Of a stretch of 8,968 nt of DNA, positions 1 through 6,147 are shown one piece after another; within the stretch, counting starts at the first letter, position 1, and each line of letters starts with the position of its first letter. Below the pieces are notes generated by a model that was given only the letters and a program-made list of their open reading frames with translations, was not told the origin of the DNA and did no database searches. The stretch is from Chloroflexota bacterium. GTDB taxonomy: Bacteria > Chloroflexota > Anaerolineae > J102. The DNA is taken from the NCBI GenBank assembly GCA_013152695.1, contig JAADFV010000106.1, positions 1 to 8,968 on the forward strand. The letters are read 5' to 3'. Position numbers and translations under genes: made by a program.

Positions 1-411
1 AGTTCTGTTTGCGTTTTCACGACCTGGTGTCGACTCCTCGCCACATTAAGTGCCTCATCAGGGAAAATCTGCTCCTCTGGCGTCAATCATGTCCATGATT
101 CATTCGCACATGAAAGGAGATGTATTGTCTTTTTCCCTTGCCTGCCACATGCACTCAGACTACGGCGAACATGTAACCGTACGAAGCCAGGTCTTTGTTT
201 TTGTTGAATAAGACACATTCGTCAAGGGTTGATCCACAGCAGCTTGCAGGATCCTGGGGTAAGTGCATTTGCGGGGAAACATACAGAAAAAGAGAGAGAA
301 AATGATTGCGACGTCATCCTCATTCCCCTTGTATCGTCCTTATTGGTGAATTCGTGTCGATGAGAAGGGCGGAAATGTCAGATTCGGGAGTGGAGATACG
401 TCTTTATTGAC
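1..411. other. Intergenic region, no gene recognised
   Basis: No open frame of convincing length or protein-like composition is visible on either strand, and I see no tRNA, rRNA, CRISPR repeat or transposon end. The only local structure I can support is a short palindrome at 85-100, listed separately. Base composition is more AT-rich than the flanking genes, consistent with non-coding DNA. A TTGACA hexamer at 407-412 could be a -35 box, but nothing like a good -10 follows at 16-18 bases. The region may hold the promoter for the genes that start at 568. Confidence 0.5.
85..100. repeat. Short palindrome, possible operator
   Basis: AATCATG (85-91) and CATGATT (94-100) are perfect reverse complements separated by two bases, a 7+7 dyad typical in size for a dimeric repressor site. 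No regulator gene is adjacent and no promoter elements were found next to it, so a function is not demonstrated. A chance palindrome of this size is possible. Confidence 0.25.
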
Positions 412-522
412 AAGAGAGGGCATCCTTTGATTCTCTCTTTACTTCAGCCGATGTGCGAGAGGCGTCGGCTGAGGTCCGGGATCGGGACGTCGGTGCTGGC
501 GGCGAGAGAACCGGCGTCCCGA
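412..522 (+). ncRNA. Three tandem stem-loops, candidate structured leader
   Basis: Three inverted repeats lie almost end to end. (1) AAGAGAG at 412-418 pairs with CTCTCTT at 433-439, with a 14-base loop. (2) ACTTCAGCCGA at 441-451 pairs with TCGGCTGAGGT at 465-475, 11 pairs including one G-T wobble, with a 13-base loop. (3) TCGGGACGTCGGT at 482-494 pairs with ACCGGCGTCCCGA at 510-522, 13 pairs including one wobble, with a 15-base loop. Loops 2 and 3 both carry GCGAGAG. GAGAGAA at 504-510, at the edge of loop 3, is complementary to TTCTCTC at 535-541, which could form a pseudoknot. The array ends about 35 bases before the ribosome binding site of the 46-residue ORF. A 5' leader or small RNA is inference; no known RNA family was recognised. 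Confidence 0.4.
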
Positions 523-567
523 CATCCTCGGAATTTCTCTCTCAGTATTTGTCTCACGGAGGTTATC

Positions 568-708
568 ATGTCAGGTGCAAATGTACACCGAGCCAATCGG
601 GCAGCCCAGGCCGCGGGCGTCAAGTGGCCCGACGGCCGCAAAGCGTTTCACGATTGGCTGGAACGAGACTATGCTGGGAAAAAGAAGGCCAAAGCTTCGA
701 AGGGCTGA
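568..708 (+). CDS. Small basic hypothetical protein, 46 aa
   Basis: I do not recognise this protein. The start is the ATG at 568, chosen because a GGAGG lies at 558-562 with normal spacing; the open frame extends further upstream (to 427) but crosses the stem-loop array and reads poorly as protein. The product begins MSGANVHRANRAAQAAGVKW, has a central amphipathic stretch with aromatic and charged residues (about 20-35), and ends in a lysine-rich tail (AGKKKAKASKG). The composition suggests a small soluble, possibly nucleic-acid-binding protein, but that is inference from charge only. It sits 100 bases ahead of a membrane protein gene on the same strand and may share a transcript with it. Confidence 0.5.
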   Translation: MSGANVHRANRAAQAAGVKWPDGRKAFHDWLERDYAGKKKAKASKG

Positions 709-808
709 AACGCCGGGCGGAAGAGTTTCTCAGATCGAGTCCGAAGTATCGGAGGTAGCAAGCCTTTCCTCCACTTATTCACACTCATTTTTCTCAAGGA
801 GCATTCTC

Positions 809-1123
809 ATGCAAACCATCCATCACATCGCTATCGGTTCTGCTTTCAAGGTTGGCGCTGTGTTGAGCGCCCTCATGTTCCTCATCTTCGGCTTCTTCTT
901 CCTGCTCCTGCCCGGCCTGTTTGGCGCCAGCTTGCTGGGTTCCCTCATGGGCGATCAGGGCGGGATGGGGGCGTTTGGTATGGGTGCCGGTACCAGCATC
1001 ATCCTGTATTTGGTCGGCATCGTGGCCTACGCCATCCTGGGCGGCATCGGCTTTGCCATCGAGGCCTTTTTCTACAACATCGTGGCCGGTATCGTGGGCG
1101 GTATCGAAATCGAACTGTCATAA
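809..1123 (+). CDS. DUF3566-like small membrane protein, 104 aa
   Basis: The ATG at 809 follows an AAGGAG at about 796-801 and opens directly into a membrane protein; the longer upstream extension of the frame overlaps the previous gene and is not protein-like. Residues about 13-45 form a long hydrophobic segment rich in Leu, Phe and Gly, a Gly/Met-rich loop (MGDQGGMGAFGMGAG) follows, and a second hydrophobic region covers about 60-96. The ending YNIVAGIVGGIEIEL closely resembles the C-terminal signature of DUF3566-like transmembrane proteins (YNxxxxxVGGIEV). The biochemical role of that family is not established. The next gene starts 19 bases after the stop, so the two are probably cotranscribed. 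Confidence 0.7.
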   Translation: MQTIHHIAIGSAFKVGAVLSALMFLIFGFFFLLLPGLFGASLLGSLMGDQGGMGAFGMGAGTSIILYLVGIVAYAILGGIGFAIEAFFYNIVAGIVGGIEIELS

Positions 1124-1142
1124 ATGCAAGCGAGATGCTCAC

Positions 1143-2689
1143 GTGAAAGATCATCACGATGTTAAGGTTCTGGCGGTGCTGCTGCTGGGATTCATGATCC
1201 TGCTGGGAGGCACGCCGCTGCCCGCTGCGGCCGTCGGCCCGCCTCCTTGGCAGCAGCATTTGCAGTGCGATCCCGGCCAACAACAGTACAAGGGCGTGGC
1301 GTATTGTACTGCTGCCGATGACGCCTCTATTCATGTCATCGTGGTCGATCTGCACAGCCCTGGGATGCGTCTGGAGTATGTGATCGCCCGAGGCGTGGAC
1401 AAGAACGGCCGACCCGGCGAGTGCAAGGCAATATCCCCCGGTGGGGACCGGTGCGAGGAGGCTGCGCCGATCGCGGCAACCCCAATCTTTATCCTGTGAT
1501 GTCCTTGCAGGATGCCATGGCACGTGTTCCCACGGCCGCAGCCATTGTCAACAGTGACTATTTTGCCCCCGACCGCGCCCATGGGCCCGAAGGCTTTACG
1601 GTGGTACGCGGCGATCGGCTGGACGGTAAGGCGAATGGCGATAAGGACAATAACGCCGTCCACCGGCCCTGGCTGGCGGTGAGCCGGGACGCACCGTTGC
1701 GGGTGGAGATCGGCCATTTTGCCCCAGGCCAGGATGACGGAGGCAGGCCGGGTTGGGTCTACTCCGGCGTCGGCGGGGGGCCGTGGCTGATCCGGCAGGA
1801 GGTGATTCAGGAGCAGGATATCAGTACCTGTCACAATACCTCAAAAGCATCCTGCCGTTCCGGTGTCGATCAAACGGCCGTTGGTATCTCCCCGGATCAC
1901 CGCTGGGTGTTCTTGGTTGTGGATCAACGCAGAGGGAAGTTGCTGGACACCGCCGATTTCATGCGAGAAAAGTTGGACGTTTGGGATGCCATGAAGTTCG
2001 ACGGAGGCAGCTCGACGCAACTGGCGTATGGCAAAAACGTCATTACAAAAGGAAAGAAACACCGGCTTTCTCAATATTTGGCTGTGATTGCTCGGCCAGG
2101 ACACGGGATCGAGAACAACACTGCGACCGGCTGGGACGCTCAGCCCACCTCCCCGCTTTTCTTTGCGGTCGTGATGGCAGGGGAGGTGGCCCATCTTCAC
2201 ATCGAAGTGCAAAATACAGGCACAACCCCTTGGGGACCGCAGCAGGTGGGGTTGAAGATCATGGAGGGCGTTTCGGGCGTGGCCGGAGAATATCCGGTGC
2301 CTCATCCCATCGCCCCCGGCGCCACGGCAGCCTGGGACATCGATCTGACTCCCACTAATTCAACCTTTACGACCACGCGTTTGCGGATGGTCCAGGACAG
2401 CGAGCCGTTTGGGCAGGAGATTCTGGCTGTGGTCATCCTGGTGCCACAACGTTTGCAGAGCCAGCAAGAGCGCATCCGCCAGATGGTGCAGCAGCAGGTG
2501 CAAAAGTGGAAGGAGGAAGGCCGACGAGAAGCCGACAAAATGCTGCGCGACCTGGAGCAGCAATTAGAGCGGGAGCTGGAACGCCAAGTGCAGAACTGGT
2601 TCGAGAAAACGTGTGGCGGCAGTCTGGCGCTGGGGTTGAGTCCGCTGGCTTTGGCGGTGTTTTTCAGCCGCCGTAAAAGAAGGAAGTAG
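1143..2689 (+). CDS. Secreted NAGPA-domain phosphodiester glycosidase-like protein, frameshifted
   Basis: The N-terminal part reads in one frame from a GTG at 1143 (stop at 1497-1499) and the remainder in another frame to the TAG at 2687-2689. Adding one base at about 1427 gives a continuous protein of about 515 aa. Residues 8-30 look like a signal peptide. The NAGPA (phosphodiester glycosidase) fold follows: HVIVVDLHSPGMRLE (64-78), NSDYF (137-141), GVGGGPWL (209-216), DQTAVGI (243-249) and FDGGSSTQ (286-293), which match the family's conserved blocks. Residues about 333-435 resemble an NBR1/FW-like beta-sandwich (NTGTTPW...), about 437-488 are a charged coiled coil, and 491-508 are hydrophobic before a basic RRKRRK tail, suggesting membrane anchoring. 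An extracytoplasmic sugar-phosphodiester substrate is inferred from the family. The GTG start has only a weak upstream purine run. Confidence 0.75.
1420..1430 (+). other. Frame break in the NAGPA gene
   Basis: Upstream coding reads ...GECK ending with AAG at 1425-1427; downstream coding reads GNIPRWGPVRGGC and onward from GGC at 1427-1429. One extra G between 1427 and 1428 would join them. Family-like sequence continues on both sides without a gap, so the break is placed within a few bases. No slippery heptamer of the X XXY YYZ type is present, which argues against programmed frameshifting. Sequencing error and true mutation cannot be separated from the sequence alone. Confidence 0.7.
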
Positions 2690-2993
2690 GTCGATGAAGA
2701 CAAGGAGGTGACTATATTGCCAGAAATTCTACATTTGTCAACTGAAGCGGTCGAGGTTTCGGCCGACAACTCTCTTATTTTTCCCCTTTCGTGGTCTTGA
2801 CAATGGGGATCACTTCTGACATCCATGTTACACTTTCTGCATTGTCAGCGGCCCGACGAGTGGTGCGTGGCCGTCTTCTCGCTCTATCTGTCCTTCTGTG
2901 CAACCGCCCACGTTTTTCTAGCTTTACTGCCGCCACCGTAAAGCCATTCACAACCACAGATGCCCCTTGCAGGCTGAAAAGGATGCGAGTTTA
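2690..2993. other. Intergenic region with strong Shine-Dalgarno and terminator-like stem
   Basis: AAGGAGGTGA at 2702-2711 is a perfect 10-base complement to the usual 16S rRNA 3' end. Five bases later a TTG (2717) opens a frame of only 27 codons ending at 2800; a 5-codon ATG ORF (2694-2711) overlaps the same site. CGGTCG and CGGCCG around 2751-2768 form a 6-bp stem followed after about a dozen bases by a T-rich run (ttattttt), a weak candidate terminator for the upstream gene. Longer open frames on both strands between 2775 and 2994 are arginine-rich, lack good starts, and look like chance. I see no CRISPR repeats here. Confidence 0.4.
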
Positions 2994-3122
2994 ATGATGT
3001 CCGTCAGCAGTAGGAATAACGCGCGGGATGAGGTGGAACTTCGGGTCTTGGTCGGTTATCTGGTCGGGCATTGCGAAACATGGTACTTGTTCGCAGAAGG
3101 AGGCATGTATGACCCATTATAA
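2994..3122 (+). CDS. Possible small ORF, 42 aa
   Basis: I do not recognise this ORF. It starts at ATG 2994 (or the immediately following ATG at 2997), with an AAAGGA about 11 bases upstream, and ends at TAA 3120-3122. After a polar N-terminus the sequence is protein-like: DEVELRVLVGYLVGHCETW (13-31) followed by YLFAEGGMYDPL. It lies 65 bases upstream of the CARF effector gene on the same strand, so it could be a small leader or accessory protein of the operon, or a fragment of a decayed gene. Shortness and lack of a family match keep confidence low. Confidence 0.3.
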   Translation: MMSVSSRNNARDEVELRVLVGYLVGHCETWYLFAEGGMYDPL

Positions 3123-3150
3123 GTGAGAGCGTGGAGTATTTTCTAGCTTA

Positions 3151-3173
3151 AGGGGCGTTATGGCCACGCCTTT
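3151..3173 (+). promoter_or_regulatory. Hairpin just upstream of the effector ribosome binding site
   Basis: GGCGT at 3154-3158 pairs perfectly with ACGCC at 3166-3170 around a 7-base loop, and two G-T wobbles plus an A-T pair can extend the stem to 8 pairs (3151-3173). The GGAGG that serves the ATG at 3188 lies at 3179-3183, only a few bases after the stem. The position would suit a translational or attenuation element controlling the operon, but the stem is short and could be incidental. Confidence 0.25.
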
Positions 3174-3187
3174 CTTATGGAGGAAAA

Positions 3188-4534
3188 ATGTCTGAGATCA
3201 TTCCTGAGGACTGGAAAACCGAACACCTTTTCGTTTTAGTGGGCGGTAACCCACTGCCCAACTATGTGGCGGGGAAAACGCTTCTCAAACAGGGGGGCAC
3301 TCTCCATCTTGTCCATTCCACGGGCACCAAAGGGATTGCCGCTAAAATTGCTGAGTTCTTTGACAATAGCGCATTCCACGAAATCCACAACTCTTCCAAT
3401 GCGACCGAAATTGAAGATGTGATGAAGAAAGCTCTTTCGGCGATTGATCGAACAGAGAGCATTGGTCTCCATTATACGGGGGGAACTAAAGCCATGGCGG
3501 TGCATTCCCACCGCGCGTTTCGGGTCACATCGGCCAAACAGAAGCGTACTGGCGTGCTCAGCTATCTGGATGCCGCCACCTTCACGATGCGCAGAGACGG
3601 CGTCAGCTCCGGCATTTCTATCCAATTTCAGGTTCAGCCGACTATCGAGAAGCTTCTGCAGCTTCATGGTATTGAGTTGCAAAAGTCTCCCATCCCTGAT
3701 GTTGTGTTTTCTGAGTTGAATCATGCACTTGCTCGGGCCCACCAAAGCAATGGCGGGCGCTCTGCATATAGCAGATGGTGCGATCAATATCTGAGACGGC
3801 CAGGAAAACGGGCCACGAATGATTGTAAAACAAGAATAAAACGTATCGTGAAGCTTAGTAAACAAGCATATGAGACAGGAGCAGATATTTCATATGAAGA
3901 AATTCAAGAATTATTGCGATCATCTGGCTGCTGTAAAAAGGGTGACTTGGCAAGGAAACGTGCAGATCTCCCACACGTCCCCATTCCATTTCCCTCAGAT
4001 GACGCCCTTGTTGAGGTAACTGAGCTAATGCGGAAGGAATTTGGCGTAGAAGGCGACAGCTTCGATCCGGAAGAAGTAATTGCACATGCTGATGAAGCCG
4101 TACAGAGCGTCAAGGCTTTGGTTGCGTATCTGGATGGAAAGTGGGTGGAACATCTGGTGTTGGGAGCACTGCTTGATAACAAAGCGGACTGTCTGCTACA
4201 AGATTGTTGCATGTCGCTAGATACCGAAAAAGCTCCCTATAATTTTGAATTCGATGTGGCTGCCATGCAGGGCTATCAATTATTCGCCATATCTTGTACG
4301 CGCAGCGATGAGCGCGGCTTGAACAAGAGTAAATTATTTGAGGCCTATGTCCGAGCAGCGCAATTGGGAGGCGATGAGGCGCGCGTGGGATTAGTATGCT
4401 GTGACAGCTCTCCAGAGGTCCTGGAAAATCAGGTGACAAGGCTTTGGGGGGCAACGGAAGGAAGGATAAAAGTCTTCGGCCCCCAGGATTTAGCGCATCT
4501 GTCGGAACGTTTCAAAACATGGCTCGCATGCTGA
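3188..4534 (+). CDS. CARF-domain CRISPR ancillary effector, Can2/Card1-like (DUF1887-type)
   Basis: This 448-aa protein combines a cyclic-oligoadenylate-sensing CARF domain with a C-terminal PD-(D/E)XK-like nuclease domain. The ATG at 3188 follows GGAGG (3179-3183). CARF signatures are FVLVGGNPLPNYVAG (15-29), LVHSTGT (41-47) and LHYTGGTKAMAVH (94-106), matching the Can2/Card1 and DUF1887 families. A connecting region spans about 175-310. The nuclease region has GKWVEHL (317-323), FEFDVAAM (353-360) and LFAISCT (365-371), then KSKLFEAYVRA and LGGDEAR (393-399). Where the classic motif has E-x-K (as in IECK), this protein has S369-C-T371, so metal and lysine ligands are altered or relocated (K380 or K382 are candidates). 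In related enzymes cA4 binding activates cleavage of nucleic acid; whether this one is active is unclear. The gene leads the operon, 11 bases ahead of cas10. Confidence 0.85.
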   Translation: MSEIIPEDWKTEHLFVLVGGNPLPNYVAGKTLLKQGGTLHLVHSTGTKGIAAKIAEFFDNSAFHEIHNSSNATEIEDVMKKALSAIDRTESIGLHYTGGTKAMAVHSHRAFRVTSAKQKRTGVLSYLDAATFTMRRDGVSSGISIQFQVQPTIEKLLQLHGIELQKSPIPDVVFSELNHALARAHQSNGGRSAYSRWCDQYLRRPGKRATNDCKTRIKRIVKLSKQAYETGADISYEEIQELLRSSGCCKKGDLARKRADLPHVPIPFPSDDALVEVTELMRKEFGVEGDSFDPEEVIAHADEAVQSVKALVAYLDGKWVEHLVLGALLDNKADCLLQDCCMSLDTEKAPYNFEFDVAAMQGYQLFAISCTRSDERGLNKSKLFEAYVRAAQLGGDEARVGLVCCDSSPEVLENQVTRLWGATEGRIKVFGPQDLAHLSERFKTWLAC

Positions 4535-4539
4535 GGAGG
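4533..4539 (+). promoter_or_regulatory. Ribosome binding site fixing the cas10 start
   Basis: GAGGAGG overlaps the effector's stop codon (4532-4534) and stands six bases before ATG 4546. This favours 4546 over the in-frame ATGs at 4520 and 4540 and over the longer frame that runs back into the effector gene. Its overlap with the preceding stop suggests translational coupling. Confidence 0.6.
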
Positions 4540-4545
4540 ATGCTT

Positions 4546-6147
4546 ATGAGCACATTTTACTTAGTCATTGTCGACAGCGTCGGCATTCAACCGTACATCT
4601 TCGCCAGTAACCGCCTGCGCGAGAATAGTGGTGCGTCACACCTGGTGCATCAGGCAACAACAGGATGGCTGATGGCAAATCCTAATGCCTTTCTCATGCG
4701 GCCGCATAACATCCTTAACGGGAAGCGTGTGGCAGCTCAGGCAGGGATTGAGACTGGCGCCCTCGAAGCTGAGCTCATCTATGCAGGTGGTGGCAATACT
4801 CTCCTTTTGTTTCATAAAAAGGAAGATGCTATTGCTTATCGCGCAAAGTTGAGTGAGTGGATCATTACGAAAGCGCCGGGGCTCCATATAGTCTCCATAA
4901 TCAAAGAATTTGAATGGGAGCAACCGTTGGCGGCGGCAGTGAAGCAAGCGTTTGAGGCGCTTACTGAAAGGAAAATGTCTCAAGAGCCTTCGCTACCTGT
5001 GCTGGGATTAAGTGTGACGGCAGCCGGCAGATCAACGGGTCTGGCAGCGAATTATGTCGCAAGAGAGCCTGGTGAGTCCAACAAATGGCTTCCGCTTTCT
5101 GCCGAAGTACAGGCCAAATGGGATAACAATCCGCCGGCAAAAGAGCGGCTGAAGAACGAATTGGGACAGGCCATTCCCGCGGACTACGATTTTCCTGATC
5201 AATTCGATGATCTGGGCCGAAGTGAGGGAGAGCAGAGTTATATCGCTGTTGTTCATGCAGATGGAAACGGCATGGGAAAAACGCTGGAAGGGATTTCACT
5301 GCGCTATGCCCATGCCGGGGCGGTCAAGAATCGGGAGTATATCGAGAAGCTGCGAGAGTTTTCCGATGCCGCCAACGAAGCCGGACTACATGCCCTGCAA
5401 ACGGTCGTGGATAGGATGGTTGCCTGGAACAAAACTGATATTGTCCAGCCACGGACGAAGGATGGTAAGAAGTTTTTGTCACTGCGCCCACTGGTTTATG
5501 GCGGCGATGATGTCACCTTTGTTTGTGATGGTCGGCTGGGATTGAAGGCGGCACAAGTCTATCTGGAAGCGTTCGAGCGACAGAGAATTCCTGATGAGAA
5601 TGGCGAACTTGTGCCCGGCGGCGCCGCCGCTGGTATTGCCATCGTCAAGGTGAGATATCCTTTTGCCCGTGCTTATCAGATGGCTGAAGCCTTGTGCGGT
5701 AATGCCAAAGATCGGTTTAAGCGAGAAGTTTCTGCCATGGATTGGCACCGGGCGCAAAGCGGGCTATTCGGAAGTCTGAGCGACATACGTCGGGTCGAAT
5801 ATGAAGAACAATGGGCCGATGATCCACTGTGCCCGGAAAGATCCCTCACGATGCGTCCGATATCAATCACAGCAGATCCCGTGGATGGTTGGCGTACCTG
5901 GCATAACTTCGGCATGATTCTCAAGGCTTTCCAATCATCCGAAGATTGGCCGCGCAACAAAGTCATTGCTTTACGGGAGGTCTTACGGGCCGGCGATCAG
6001 GCAGTAGCCCGTTATACCCAAACGTTTGGCCGTAATCTGCCCAGAATCGAGTATTCCGGGACAGAACATCAAAAGAGAGGGTGGATAGGCGGCCGTTGCG
6101 TCTATTTCGACGCCATCGAGATGATCGATCAGGAGATACCATCATGA
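4546..6147 (+). CDS. cas10: Cas10, HD-less type III large subunit with intact GGDD palm
   Basis: Cas10 is the signature subunit of type III effector complexes and makes cyclic oligoadenylate from ATP when target RNA is bound. This 533-aa protein begins directly with the first palm domain: IQPYIFASNRLRENSGASHL (14-33) and a degenerate loop AGGGN (80-84). The second palm carries the metal-binding HADGNGMG (237-244, D239) and an intact YGGDD (318-322), so cyclase activity is expected. Further family features are AGIAIVKVRYPFARAY (362-377), CGNAK (384-388) and MDWHRAQS (398-405). There is no room for an N-terminal HD nuclease domain and no HD motif is visible, so the single-stranded DNase activity of many Cas10 proteins is probably absent. 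The stop overlaps the next start by ATGA. Subtype III-D is inferred from the neighbouring Csx10. Confidence 0.9.
   Translation: MSTFYLVIVDSVGIQPYIFASNRLRENSGASHLVHQATTGWLMANPNAFLMRPHNILNGKRVAAQAGIETGALEAELIYAGGGNTLLLFHKKEDAIAYRAKLSEWIITKAPGLHIVSIIKEFEWEQPLAAAVKQAFEALTERKMSQEPSLPVLGLSVTAAGRSTGLAANYVAREPGESNKWLPLSAEVQAKWDNNPPAKERLKNELGQAIPADYDFPDQFDDLGRSEGEQSYIAVVHADGNGMGKTLEGISLRYAHAGAVKNREYIEKLREFSDAANEAGLHALQTVVDRMVAWNKTDIVQPRTKDGKKFLSLRPLVYGGDDVTFVCDGRLGLKAAQVYLEAFERQRIPDENGELVPGGAAAGIAIVKVRYPFARAYQMAEALCGNAKDRFKREVSAMDWHRAQSGLFGSLSDIRRVEYEEQWADDPLCPERSLTMRPISITADPVDGWRTWHNFGMILKAFQSSEDWPRNKVIALREVLRAGDQAVARYTQTFGRNLPRIEYSGTEHQKRGWIGGRCVYFDAIEMIDQEIPS

Noticed and set aside
407..435. TTGACA as a -35 box
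   Set aside because: No recognisable -10 hexamer at 16-18 bases; the sequence there is ATTCTC/TTCTCT and lies inside the first stem-loop.
1421..1440. Programmed -1 ribosomal frameshift in the NAGPA gene
   Set aside because: No slippery heptamer and no downstream stimulatory structure adjacent to the break; an indel or sequencing error fits better. The same reasoning applies at 8602.
2775..2994. Open frames on both strands in the spacer (67 aa on +, 60 aa on -)
   Set aside because: Both are rich in Arg/Thr/Ser with no domain-like pattern; the + frame lacks a ribosome binding site and the - frame has only a modest AAGGGG before a GTG. They overlap each other, so at most one could be real.
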